DNA of 64,000 bases from Diaporthe sp. PMI_573 (taxonomy: Eukaryota; Ascomycota; Sordariomycetes; Diaporthales; Diaporthaceae), in contig JAJTUP010000014.1 of NCBI GenBank assembly GCA_021399435.1, positions 434,001 to 498,000 on the forward strand, given 5' to 3'. A program made the translations under genes and the position numbers. Within the stretch, counting starts at the first letter, position 1, and each line of letters begins with the position of its first letter. Shown one piece after another: positions 47,250 through 58,646 of the stretch. Under the pieces are notes generated by a model that was not told the origin of the DNA, ran no database searches, and worked only from the letters and a program-made list of their open reading frames with translations.

Positions 47250-49248
47250 TCATTTTTCAGGACCAGCATCTTTGGGCGCAGGCCTCGCCTGACTGACTTG
47301 CACTCCATGAAATTGTTGATCGAAGCTACGAAAACGACCCTTTATCTCTTGAAGTCTTTGTTCTTTCGTCATTGAAGGGCCCTGGTACTGCAATTCCGAA
47401 ACATTTCTCGTGCCAGCAATGGATCCTTGTGATTTCCTGTAGCTAGTCAATTGTCTGCGATAATGCTCGTGAAGCTTGAGACATACTGATGTCTAGAGAA
47501 ATCGAGGGATTTGCTCCCGGTGAGATGACCAGCTTTCGGCGTCGACTGATCTCCCTCATGGGTAAATGCCCGTGGAGTGTTCTGCTCTTCCAACTTCTTA
47601 TTCTTTTCAGTACCAGGCCTAACCGTGGATGGAGTGAAATCACGCGGTAGGTTGAGGACAGAAACGTCTTGAGTCTCAAACAACTCCTTGACTTGCGCGA
47701 GTATTTCAGTGAATGGGACAATGTGGATATCTCCAAAGGGATTGGCAGCCACAACCATGCCGTAAAGCTCACGAGATCGAGCGCCGATGACTATTGAGCC
47801 GGAATCTCCCTTCCGTATCGCTGACAGAATGAATATCAGTTTCGATAAAATGTCCAAGTGGTACTTGAAAATCAATCATCGTTGTGGGACTTACGAAGGA
47901 TTTCAGGACAGCTTACTGTCCAGACTTCGGCTGTCAGTGAACCTTTTATTCCTCCGATATATGAAGGAATGCTGTATAAAGTCGCAGGTACATCGATATG
48001 TGCCCTTGTTTTGATCAGGACATCGAGAGACTGTTGAGGAAGATGATTCGCGATACGTAGTTCTTCAGCTGAAGTCGCAGAAGTCGACATTTGAGCCTTT
48101 CCCAATCCCAGGTCCACCAGCGCCCAGTCGAGATCCGCATGCTCTTGCACCCACGCTGATGTGTCATGAGGTGGAATATATGCATGAATTTTGCCAAGTC
48201 GGACTTCCTTCCCGCGACCATTGGAAGACGGGGCTGGGTGCAAATCCATTGTCTCTTTCCTATGACCATCAAGTCCCATGACCGTGTCATATTCGTCTTC
48301 GTCTGCATCGGAATCGTCATTGTCCATATTGTAGGTCTCAGGGGAAGTAGCCCACGGATTACGGAAGGCATGTGCCGTGGTAAGCCCGAATCGAACTCCG
48401 GCGACTTGTATAATGCAGCTCATGGTTGCAGTAGATTTGTCGCCTTTGTCATCATCGGTAACATGAAGGGCCCATGGCGCATGCCCTATCATTGCATCGC
48501 CTACAACGCTGCCTGTGTCTTGCATTTCTGGTATGACAACTGTGACTTCGTGAACTGCCAACATGTCAATATGCTGGGCCCAGAAAAGGAGCCCGAAGCG
48601 GACGGAATTCGGGTTCGCGGTCGCTGGTTCGAACTGTGATCTTATGTGTGGTTGTGTCAAGAGCGCTTTAAGCTTCTTCAATATTTTGAGCGGACAGAAA
48701 ACCACTATTGACGGAATAGCGTCTGCCAGGCAGGAACCACACAATCGCAATTCATAGCTGATGTATCTGGTGAAGTCAGAAAGCTTCGGAGTCTCCTCAA
48801 TATTTCGCTGGAATATATCCTTAAGCGCAGGATACCGGTCTCGGTGAGTTTGGCTGATACTACTGCAGGCATCGGGAAATATGTATATAGCTCGACGGAT
48901 GTAGGGAAATTTTATAGATCTACCAGCTGGGGCCGTGACAGGTAGTTTACTCGCTCCTGGAGACGTCGCGGGCGATGGGTCTATTGCGGGCTGTTGAGGT
49001 CTTGGAAATGAGACATTGACGTGCTCAGCAGCTTGTGAGGATCCCCCGTCTGCAGGCTGTGGTCCGGCAGTTCGCTCAGATGCCGGAGAGCTGGACTCTG
49101 TCACCCTATGAGTGATAAATCTCAGAAATCTGAGTTGGCGTTAGAGTAGCACATTTGAGAAAGGCGTGGCTGCTAACTGAAATCGAGGAGTATCTAATGC
49201 TGGAGACGATGAAGTGGCAGTGGCCTCAGCAGATGATAGAGTTGACAT
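47250..49248 (-). CDS. Trypsin-like serine protease-domain protein
   Basis: A 600-residue protein in four exons (minus): 49248-49178, 49105-47895, 47820-47487, 47436-47250. All three introns are GT-AG (72, 74, 50 nt), and every junction keeps phase. Residues 1-90 are Ser/Pro-rich and disordered; then comes a helical block (about 90-200). A chymotrypsin-fold domain follows with an apparent catalytic triad: His269 in FGLTTAHAF, Asp350 in DLDWALVDL and Ser434 in KGDSGSIVIG. An acidic loop (NDDSDADEDEYD) sits between His and Asp. The C-terminus is charged. There is no signal peptide, so it probably acts inside the cell. Similar intracellular trypsin-like domains occur in fungal NLR-type proteins. 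Divergent from the gene at 49735. Confidence 0.85.
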
Positions 49249-49734
49249 TATAAGTTCCCAGGGGCAGCTAGGCCTCATCTGCGGCCTCTGAAGGATCTCA
49301 AGCCAACCGAACGATGTGAGCGACGGCTCAGCTGGTTTTTGGGGCAGTGGTATGCTGCCAACGTCCGAGAGCGAAATGCCTCTCTGACTAAGGTATCAGG
49401 ATACAAATTTAACATTTGTAGAGATGATGACCCTTCTGAGATACTGTGGCCTTGAATCTGAGGGGGGAATGACGCAGCGGTCAACCAAATAGATTACGGC
49501 AGAAGTATGCCCTGCAGTCTGCCTCACAATTGGCTGCATCACAGCCACTCGATACCGTAACACAACATGCGAGCGCTTACCAGTATGGAAGCCTGTCGGT
49601 ATGCCCATCTTTTCCGATGCTGAGAACCTGAGTCTCCTACTATTTCACATAGCTAAACTAAACCTCGCGTCAAGCACGAGCAACCCTATCGCTGATTAAG
49701 CTTCACGACATCTGGAGAAGATCCTCCTTCTACG
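49249..49734. promoter_or_regulatory. Divergent promoter, protease / tail-anchored protein
   Basis: 486-nt spacer between two divergent ATGs (49248 minus, 49735 plus). No ORF of interest. The geometry allows joint regulation of the two genes. Confidence 0.4.
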
Positions 49735-50874
49735 ATGGAACTCTGCTGCCCGAATAGCACAGACCGGAAGAAAGTACTCGAAGAAATATGCCATGCAGAT
49801 GCTCGCAATGCCAATCACCCGCATTTTGATGCATTCATGCGCTTCTATACTTCAACTTGGCGTAGCCCTGACAACATATTCTCCGTTTCCATGCGTGAGC
49901 CCGTTCTCAAAAGACATGCGGACGTCATTGAGGCGGTCAAATTTTTAAGACGAAATGCCACCTTATCCAAGACTCCATTCCAGGACCAGGCATTCGGGGA
50001 TGTCGATGAGTTGGAGAAGGAACATGTGGCTAGGAGAATTGTCAAGGTAGCTTTCATGATCGACTGCGCGTCAAAGGACGACTTTTCGGACAATTACCAG
50101 GTTGATCACTCGTTTCCGGTCAAGTGGACTTCTACGCAGAGCTTCATCGAATTTCTTGAAAGCACCTTCACAAGGACTGAGCCTCTCTTGTTTCACGCGA
50201 GGTCCTCTCACCGTGCGTTGAGAGCATGGAAACTCAAGAAGAGACATGGCATCCGTTTCGTGCCGACGAACGACCTAGTTCAGCATTTACTTTACGACTC
50301 TCGGGCTTCCACGGTAAAGATATTCCATCAGACGGCATTCATCAAAGCCCATTTGTCGCGTACGGCAAACCTTCTCTTGGGGACTAACTTTGGCGACTCG
50401 GTACAGAGGTAATTCACATTCCCTGTCAATCAATTGAACGCACGAAATTAAATACGCTAATCTCATAGTGGTTCATTGCCGCCCCAATTGCTTCTAGAGA
50501 CACTCCTCACGCTATGTCGTATCTTGTTTCCCGTCTCAACTGATCGGAAATCAGCAAGGTTCACAAAGTCACTTGTGAAGAAGAAGAAACTTGACCCGGA
50601 CCTTATGACGGATAATGGGAACATGCGTGTGGTCCCTCCGGATTTCAAATTCGTCTTTTGGGCAGAGAGATTAAGGATTTTGGAAGAAATCACCGCGAAC
50701 CCGCCCCCGCGTAACAAAGTCGTGTCATGGATGGAGAGACACACTTCTGAGAGGAATGCATTGACCGTGGCAATCTTTGGTCTTTTCCTGGCGGTCTTGT
50801 TTGGATTTCTTGGTCTCCTTGTCGGCATTGCTCAGCTCGTTGTGTCTATACTAGCATGGAAGTACCCAACTTGA
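49735..50874 (+). CDS. Conserved fungal protein with C-terminal membrane anchor
   Basis: 359 residues, exons 49735-50408 and 50469-50874 (60-nt intron, GTAATT ... CTCATAG). Splicing gives DSVQRSGSLPPQLLLETLLTL. The body contains an all-helical region, the pattern KIFHQTAFIKAHLSRTANLLLG, then LFPVSTDRKSARFTKSLVKK and a Tyr/Trp-containing segment. The last 45 residues are WMERHTSERNALTVAIFG followed by a strongly hydrophobic stretch ending AWKYPT. This tail is shared by a large family of uncharacterised fungal proteins often found near HET or NLR genes. The protein is probably tail-anchored, with its body in the cytosol. Molecular function unknown. Confidence 0.8.
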
Positions 50875-52773
50875 ACCGCATCCACAGCCTGAACTGAATA
50901 TCTTAGTTTCTGGCTACCACTTAGGCACATTGAACAGAACGAGAATGTTTATTTCGCAGCCCTAGAATATCTCGACGTTGCCGGAACTAGGACATAAGAT
51001 GAGACATGTGCGTCTGGCGCTTCGCGAATACATCCAGGGTCATAGCATGTCCAAAGTGTTCCTCAGAACAAGACTCAGGTGTAACTTACACATGATAACC
51101 ATGAACCACCGTTGATCGCCACAAGCAAAGGGTTGAGCGGTGAATTAGATGTGTTTGTTCCATCTAAGTTCATCCAGGCGGATGACGAGCCCTCGGCCCC
51201 CAGATTATGGGTGCTTCGTTCCGGTGGCTTTTGAGTGCGACGTATACCTACCCATCACTACCTAGGTACCTAGGTACTCTGTTCAATACCGGCTTGAGGC
51301 TCTTACGTTTCTCCTAGATGGATTGCCAGGCAGCCATAAAAGGAGCTCAATCAAAGTAAATTGGAGCTGCACAATGCCGGCTTTACATTACAGATTGTCC
51401 GTCATGTACCGTCTCTACAGCTGTAGGAAGCATCCTTTCGAAACCAAATTATTCCTATGCGAATACGAAGTCATACCGGCGTCTTTACGATCAATCTTTG
51501 CAATTGAAAGTGTTACCTGCCAGATGGAGCAGACTGAAGGATTATTGTGCGTCTGACAAATTTCTCAATACTTCTAAAGACGCGGATCGCTATCTTGGCA
51601 TCCTGCATTGAGGACTAATATCTTACGTGTGGGCCCCCTTCACCGCTCCACAGTGGATGCTTCGGTATTTCCCGCTGCAGTGAGCACATGCGGAGCTGCA
51701 ACCCACTCGTATCTGATGATCATTGACCTCTAATCAACATTCCAGGCAAAAAAAAAAAAAAAAAAAGTCAATGTACCAAGTGTTCCGGCGACGTAGCACG
51801 GGTCTGGAAGATTGTCCAAGCTTCCGGGTCAATAACTTTTCTGTGGATGCCCGGAAGAAGCAATAGACAGCATATTATTTCTTTTGTTAGATGGTTCTGA
51901 GTAATCTCAGTTCATGTGTCTCTGGGTCTGCCCGCAGTGTAATGCAAGTTTCCAAGGTTCTATCTGCAGGCTGATCCAGATTCGATGGTACGCCCACCTG
52001 CAAAGAATGGGTAATATCAGTCGAGACCTGCAGATTCCTTCACTATACCAAATCAGGTTATTCTACCACTCTGTCAAATGACATGAGCTTCAAGGCCTTT
52101 TAATACCGCAAGAGCATCCGAACACCTGCATGACCTGCCCGCAAGGGCACCCAAGCACAAGCATTCGAACATGATCCTTTGCTCAAACTCAAGCCAGAAG
52201 TACTCAAGCGAGGCGTGTCTCGGAGTATCAAACATTGAGGCGATTTCAAATTTTACTTTTGCTTCAGCACACTGATCTCTGAATGCGTCGGTCTTCCCAA
52301 TGTCTCTGTGGCTGAGCAATGCAGTGTTGTCAGAGTATCAATGTGACAGAGAGGCTTTGAGACATTCTGCATTTCGTACCGGCACTAATGCTTCGTAGAT
52401 ATCAGGAAATCCTTGTGCTGATATTACATACAGTATTGCTGACATGCAGATATAGCTCCTGCCTGCTTGTTTTGGCAAGCCATTCCCGGACGAGAAATCA
52501 GACAAGGCTCTCCACCTGTTCTAGACACTACAATGGGTGCGGTATGCCAGCTCGTGGCACGGCCTGAGGCCAGGAAGAAATGGGGTCTGGGAGATATCAA
52601 GGTTATAAAAGTACGATCATTCCCATCCCTATCACCTTGATGAATCGTCCACTTTCTTATTGCATTGCATATTTTATACTTGATACCACTACAAATTCAA
52701 GCGGGAACAACACACCGTGCAGTACTGCCTCATCTTCGAGCAGACACATCCTTTATCTTTTCGAGAAGCCGTC
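50875..52773. other. Intergenic with a long A run
   Basis: About 1.9 kb. Contains a run of 19 A at 51748-51766 but no recognisable transposon around it. A minus-strand ORF at 52074-52319 lacks domain support. The right end carries the promoter of the small secreted protein. Confidence 0.45.
52604..52612 (+). promoter_or_regulatory. TATA box of the small secreted protein gene
   Basis: TTATAAAAG about 165 nt upstream of the ATG at 52774; a strong match to a TATA element, as often seen for highly regulated secreted-protein genes. Confidence 0.5.
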
Positions 52774-53118
52774 ATGCATCCCCCGTCGTCCAACATCGCC
52801 CTCGGCCTGCTGGCTGCATTCCTCCCCGGAGTCCTCGGTGCCTGCTCCTGTAGCCACAATAATGACGCGGGCCGTTGGAAAGATGTCAACTCACCCGCTG
52901 GTGCTGCGGCAATCCTGGTTTCCAGGAACGGGGGCCAGTACGATGCGAATGTCCAAGGCCATATGACCATCCGCTTTACCAACATCAATGACAACATCAA
53001 GGGCTGCATCTCGGCGACAGCTGCCAACGAGCAGAGCTATCACGGCGACTGGTTCCTTTGGACTGTTATCCACTGTGAGGATAGTGGCGGCGTTGCGGAT
53101 CTGAGCATATGGGCTTAG
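52774..53118 (+). CDS. Small secreted cysteine-containing protein
   Basis: 114 residues, intronless. The N-terminus MHPPSSNIALGLLAAFLPGVLG is a signal peptide with likely cleavage before ACSCSH. The mature part of about 92 residues has four cysteines (CSC near the start, GCIS, HCED) that could form two disulfides, plus aromatic and Gly-rich segments. No family recognised. Size, signal peptide, cysteines and TATA promoter fit the general profile of a fungal effector-like protein; no function is claimed. An in-frame upstream ATG (52717) would place the signal peptide inside the protein and is less likely. Confidence 0.65.
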   Translation: MHPPSSNIALGLLAAFLPGVLGACSCSHNNDAGRWKDVNSPAGAAAILVSRNGGQYDANVQGHMTIRFTNINDNIKGCISATAANEQSYHGDWFLWTVIHCEDSGGVADLSIWA

Positions 53119-53971
53119 TGTGATGTGCTTTTACAACTGGCTGCTATGTTTGTTCCTGATTTCATAAATCCAAGGCGCCGAGCCTACCTACGGACCATAA
53201 CTTGGCAAATGGGAACCAGGTTTCAAATATCGTTCTTCGAGGCAGCCAACGCGCCCGGTTGTTCAAGTTATGACCTGTACCAACATACAGGAGGTATTCT
53301 GCAATGGTAGTCGATTTATTACAATAAACACTCTTCACAATCACATGTTTGAGCCTCACGTCAACCAGGTTGGTGAGGTTGAAGGCTGGCCTAGCTGGGA
53401 GCGGGAGAAGGGGCAATGTCCTGGTGCATTGGTGTGGTAGTAGACGTGGACGTGTCGGTCGTATTTCTAACTGGCTGATGCGCATAAATGTGCCCGTAAA
53501 TGTGGATGTTACTGAAGCAATCATACTTCTCAGATTCCTAGCACTTCAAGTTGTTGAACACTTAAGTAGTGTTTTTTAGGGGCGGAAATAGTGGTTGGTA
53601 ACAATGGCACCCCATCTAACCCACTGGAGCACTCTACAGTCAAGGGAGCGACTTAATGTGTAGATATTGTGCTCCTATCGTCAGAATTAGGAGTGGACCC
53701 AAGACTTGCGATGGCACTGTTGGCGGACCTTCCCTGAACGGGAACCAACGAGCCAAGGCTGTCAGTCTGTTGGTCTGGCGTTTCCCCACTGTTTCATGGA
53801 CTAAATCTTATAATTACTACGTTCCCGCCTCCCATGGATTCGACACTTCGGATTTCATGTCTTTTGTTCTTTCTTTTCTCGTTCTGCTCTGTTAATTGTG
53901 CGCTTTCTGTGCGCTGCATATAATAATACTCCAGATTTTGTTCTTTACTTCAGTTCTACGGAAGACTGACA
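53119..53971. other. Intergenic, no gene seen
   Basis: About 850 nt, mostly AT-rich. A TATAATA at about 53917 may belong to the SDR gene downstream. Confidence 0.4.
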
Positions 53972-55019
53972 ATGGCTCCCTCATTTGGCAGTCTCTGGGG
54001 GCAGATGTTCCCCCGCGCGCCGGCCTTCACAGAGAAGGACGCACCTGATTTAACAGGCAAGGTCAGTTCGAAGGCTGTGTTATTGAGTCCGTCACAAGAC
54101 CACTGAGCTGACATACTCTCGACAGGTATATATAGTAACAGGCTCGACGTCCGGGATGGGATTGGAGCTTGCCCGGATCCTGTACTCGAAGAATGCCAAG
54201 GTCTACATAGCAGCTCGGGAAGAGGGCAACACCATCGCGAGCATCAAGAAGGCCGAGCCCGCCTCCAAGGGTGAGCTGGTCTTCCTGCACCTGGACCTAG
54301 CCGATCTGAACTCGGTCAAGGCGTCGGCAGAGCGCTTCCTCTCGGCCGAGACGAAGCTCCACGTGCTCTTCAACAACGCCGGCTACATGGCCGCGGACGA
54401 CAAGAAGATGGAGACCACGGCGCAGGGCTACGAGAAGCAGCTCGGCGTGATGTGCCTGGGACCGTTCCTCTTTACCAAGCTGCTCACGCCGACGCTTGTG
54501 GCCACGGCGGCGGATAAGGGCTCGGTCACGAACGAGGTGCGGGTCGTGTTTGTGTCTTCGTTGGCGGCGGAATTCTACTATGAGAAGGAGAAGGGTCTTG
54601 GTCTCGACCTCGAGAACCTGGATTATCACCGCCCAAAGTCGAGCATGGATCGGTATGGTCTTGCAAAGGTGGGCGTGTGGGCGTACGGCGTTGAGTTCTC
54701 GAGGCGGTTCGGCGGCGTCTTGGGCGTGCCTCTGAATCCAGGGAACCTGCGAACGGATCTCTTCAGTCAGCAGAACTTTCTGTTTAGGCTCCAGGTTCTT
54801 CTGATGCACTATCACCCCGTCAACGGTGCATATACCCAGCTGTTTGCTGGCCTGTCCCCCGAGGTTGCGAGGCCTGGAAGTTATGTCCTCCCCTGGGGGC
54901 GCGTCGGGCCGATCTGTGAGGATTTGCAGCGGGCAGTGAGGCCGGAGGGCGAGGGTGGTGTGGACTTGGCGCGCAAGTTTTGGGATTGGAGTGAGGAGCA
55001 GGTTGAGAAATATGTCTGA
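53972..55019 (+). CDS. Short-chain dehydrogenase/reductase
   Basis: NAD(P)(H)-dependent classical SDR, 327 residues, exons 53972-54061 and 54126-55019 (64-nt intron, GTCAGT ... CGACAG). The Rossmann nucleotide motif is VTGSTSGMG (about residues 34-42), then DLADLNSV, FNNAGYMA, the catalytic serine in VFVSSLAAEFYYEKE, and the YxxxK motif in DRYGLAKVG. LNPGNLRTDL follows the active site. It belongs to the retinol-dehydrogenase-like group of fungal SDRs; the substrate cannot be told. The ATG at 53972 gives a normal N-terminus (MAPSFGSLWGQMFP). Confidence 0.92.
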
Positions 55020-55079
55020 CGGTGAAAACACAGTGCGGTTGTTCGCGAAGTTGACGGAGCATGATGTTGTTTTGAAGAG

Positions 55080-55140
55080 CCAACCTGAGGTTGGTCGAAG
55101 CCTCAGTGGACGCGTCGTGGCCCCCCCCCTGGGGGGGCCA
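55080..55140. repeat. Two inverted repeats downstream of the SDR
   Basis: A perfect 7-bp palindrome (CCAACCT-G-AGGTTGG) is followed after about 25 nt by a GC hairpin, GGCCCCCCCC...GGGGGGGCC. They lie 60-120 nt after the SDR stop, probably in its 3' UTR or terminator region. Role unknown. Confidence 0.6.
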
Positions 55141-55824
55141 GAATTCACTTGAACCTATGACCCCATGCTACCTAGTGATATAAACAAGGAAGTGCAGCAG
55201 AAAGTACCTCCGGCGTGGTGGCCGATTTGGGTAGGCGTCAGGTTTCGATCTGTGCTGAGGATCTCAAGTTCAAGCCCGCCGGCAACCAGTAAAATATCAG
55301 CGACGGTCTGCAAAAGACGGAGGTATTTTCTGACCCTTCGGGGGGTCTTTTTGGCCTGCTGGGCCTTTTTGCTTCCCAATCGCAAGAGAACACGCCTGCA
55401 GTGACTGACTGTTTGCTCCATCTGGGAGGATGTTTGCGTGTTTTTTTTTGTCGATATCACACGACACCAAAACCACACCTCGACTGTTTGCGAATGACGA
55501 AATTGGGAGTAACGACAGGCTACAGTGGTCTTGTTTACGTAGTTTGCTATTTTCGTACCACTTCGGTCTTCAATACCTAAGTACTTACCTTTTCTCACCC
55601 TGTATTTGCCATATTCTATGTTCTCAGAGGCGTGCTTCCCATTCAAGCGTCCGGCTTTGCAGCGAAAAGGTGCAAACCAGCAGTGAGCATCAGTGAAAAC
55701 ATTGAATGGTCCGAGATCAGATGGGAAAACTCCATTCTCAGACAGGCGCATCTCACTACAGGTTAGAAAATGAAAGTTTTTCGTTAAAGTGCCTGTGACA
55801 GCCAAGTATCCGACCTTTTTTGTG
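55141..55824. other. Intergenic between convergent genes
   Basis: Spacer between the SDR and the minus-strand STAND-like gene. A 216-codon minus-strand frame here begins with TTG, has no domain and is not called. Confidence 0.45.
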
Positions 55825-57940
55825 CTAGCTCAATCTCATATTATCTGCTGTGGTCCCACCTGCCAAAAGGACAGAGCTTCTGGCCAGCACCATTCTGCTC
55901 GCATCTGATCTTTCTGTAAAATCCGTTGTCCTTGATAGCGAAAGACAGTTCCCTTGCGTAATAAACAGCGTTTTGACTCTCTTTTCAGCCGGCTGAGTCT
56001 GAAGGCACCGAATCATCTGCATTAGAGGTTGCAGATGTTCTCGGCAGTCTATCAGATCGAAGCCAGAAACGACACAGACCAAACCACGGAGGTCGATCGA
56101 TAAGAGCACCTCAAGGATTTTGAGTGCGTGAGGAATACTTTGGCAAGTCCCGTCCAGTTTCTCAAAATCTCGCCCTGTCAACTCAAAATCTATGTCGACG
56201 GTGGTTGGGACAACTGCAGCCAGTTGACTAATCAAGGAATACAGCATCGCAACGAAGCCAGCGTCGTGTCTCGAAAATCCTTGTTTCTGGAAGGTATACC
56301 GCATCTTGGCGAAGAATGCGATACATGGTAGATCAAGTCCTTTGGCGGCATTTGATATCCGCAAACCTATGCTTGATAGGGCGCCGGCGAATTCTCCGTA
56401 TGCTGGGCCTTCCACCCACAACAGGCTCGAGCCTGGAGACGTTATCCATCTTTGGATGTCTGTAACAACTTCACCTGGAATGACCATTTGGTCGTCCAAT
56501 GCTGGGTCTTGGGATAGGTCCGCCTTCCCGTTGTCGCCGTAAGGGCTCAAAAGCTGCACGAGCTGATTGAGTGTTGGCTGTGATCGAATCTCAACCTGAT
56601 CTGTGTGTCCTCATACCTAGTCAGCCGAGTTCGCTTTTCCCATTCCTTTCAGACTTCTGACCCTCCTTCGTCCTGAATAGAAGCCGTACCTGGAATCGTG
56701 CTGAGCGTGGACTCTAGCGTGTGGACCATCAGCCGCCCTGGGCTGGTCATTTCTATTAGGTTTTTGTCAGTCCCAGCGTTATGATTGCAATAATGATCAA
56801 GTTCCACTTTACCGTGTTGAGAATGTGCCATGAGTTGTAGTGCAATCTTTGGGGCCAAATCTCTTAATGAATAACCCACATCTATAGCAAAAGCTTGCAG
56901 TTTCTCCTCAATTTTCTCATCGATTGTATCCTCGAGGCTGTCAAATCGTGAACTCATTTCGAGAAACCCCCTTTGCTGCTCGACGCGTATGATGTTGACA
57001 GATCTACCAGTACTGAGCTTGAGCTCATCACGAACTCGCTGAACCAGCCTCTGGATTTTCTGAACTCTTTGTTGGACTAGTTTGTCATAAAACTTCCCAT
57101 CATAAGCTTTTCGAAAGCGGTTCCATGACGATGAGTACCACTTTATTGTGTGGCAAAGAAACTCGAATACTTCGCAATACATCACGATGATGTGACGCCT
57201 GAGCTCGGGGGTATCGCAGATCTCCGTGCTTCGTCCCACGTAGTTGAGATCTTTACTGATGTCCTCGAGCGCGAGGCTAATGCCCTCAGCTGTTTTCTCA
57301 TGGTTTGCAGAAGCCTGTGAAACATTTAGATGAGACACATTCTCTCGTAACGATGCCGCTTGGTATACAAATTAGTCTACCTACCTTGACGATGGAAGTC
57401 AACGAGCCGGTCAGAAGGGACGTGTATTTGTCTCCATTCGGTATGATGCTGAACAGGTATTTGTGGGCGTCCATGGTGTCGAGAAAAGTGAACAGCCGAG
57501 CTTTAGCCTTCCCAAAGCCCTTGTCCCTCTTTTTAGCCCACTCCGACTCTGCATCATGTGCCACCTTCCACAACGTGCTGAGACTTGGGATTCCATCTTC
57601 AGAAAGTCCTCCAATATCTCCAGCATCAAGCTTCAACTGCAGCCACAGTCCTGCCAATTCTTTCGCCTGTCCTTGAAGAGAACGCGTGTCCGGGTCACTA
57701 GAGAACTGTTAGATGGTACTATACACTCTTAAGTGTCTGCGCTTTTACTACTTGCCTTTCAGGTTGGTCAAATCGCAGCCACTTTCTCCACATTTCTGGC
57801 TTGTTTTCCTCATCTTTCCAAGCGCTCTCCAAGGCATCGAGGCCTTGTGCGAGCGGGCTTCCCGGCATTGATTCCAATACCTGTTCACTGTACCTTCTCA
57901 CAGTACCTATTGTTTTGTGGTCAAATTTGTTGGCACGCAT
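55825..57940 (-). CDS. STAND/NACHT-like fungal protein lacking a Walker A lysine
   Basis: A 612-residue protein in five exons (minus): 57940-57756, 57697-57385, 57314-56813, 56752-56690, 56600-55825. All phases fit. Intron 1 is GC-AG (GCAAGT ... CTCTAG); the others are GT-AG (70, 60, 89 nt). The N-terminal half is helical, resembling the DUF7708-type domain of fungal NLR-like proteins (YCEVFEFLCHTIKWY). The second half begins PGSSLLWVEGPAYGEFAG, at the position of a P-loop but without GK(S/T), then LPCIAFFAKMRY and a Walker-B-like GLVCVVSGFDLID. It ends soon after, with no repeat domain. Nucleotide binding is therefore doubtful. An alternative ATG at 58153 would add a poorly coding 71 residues. 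Confidence 0.78.
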
Positions 57941-58646
57941 AGAGAATCGCAGCCTCCAGGGCTTTGGCGAGCCCACCGGTTGAGCACGGTGAGTCGACCT
58001 TGTGGAGAACAGTGTCAAATGTACTGGCGATGCCTTCAAGTATGGTTTAAGGAGATGCTTGTCACACTTGGTGGGGCTGAAATGATGTCTACATGAGGGC
58101 GAAGTCACATAGAAAGCGAGGATCATTGTTATCACTTCATCAAATCTCAACATGTTCCATGGGGCTGGGGTGGGTTAGTCCGTAGCCACATTGCTGACTT
58201 GCATCGGTAGAATTATGCACTAATGTACATCGCTGACTTGTGGTTGGTTTGAACCTGCTGGCCCCACTGACTATGACCGAATACAACGTCCGTCTCGAAC
58301 ACAATTGCCACCAGTGCAGAAGACTCGCTTTTCATTGGTCTATAGCCGGCAGCTGTAGTTCAGCCATCCTCTAGCTGAACTTGAAGCGGCTGGAAGGGAT
58401 AAATTTGAGTATCTATTGCCTACAGATGGGAAATCTGCCCTCACTCCACTGCACGCAGTGCAGTCGTACCAGGGCATACTACATTTTTTGCAGGGGCTGA
58501 AATGCCTCATAGCAATTACCTGTCTCTACTGCTTCGGTTCCCCCTCTTTTACCCCAGCGACATTAATCCATCCTTCCAAGATCACCTGACATACTGCGCA
58601 ATACAAATCAAATTGGTCTGCACTGGGCCCCAGAGACCTAGTCGAG
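57941..58646. promoter_or_regulatory. Divergent promoter, STAND-like / AAA+ ATPase
   Basis: 706-nt spacer between the two divergent genes; only short uncharacterised ORFs. Confidence 0.4.

Noticed and set aside
52074..52319. 81-codon minus-strand frame
   Set aside because: Looks partly coding but has no recognisable family, no partner exons and overlaps nothing; left uncalled.
55155..55805. 216-codon minus-strand frame
   Set aside because: Begins with TTG, not ATG; no domain; lies in the spacer between convergent genes.
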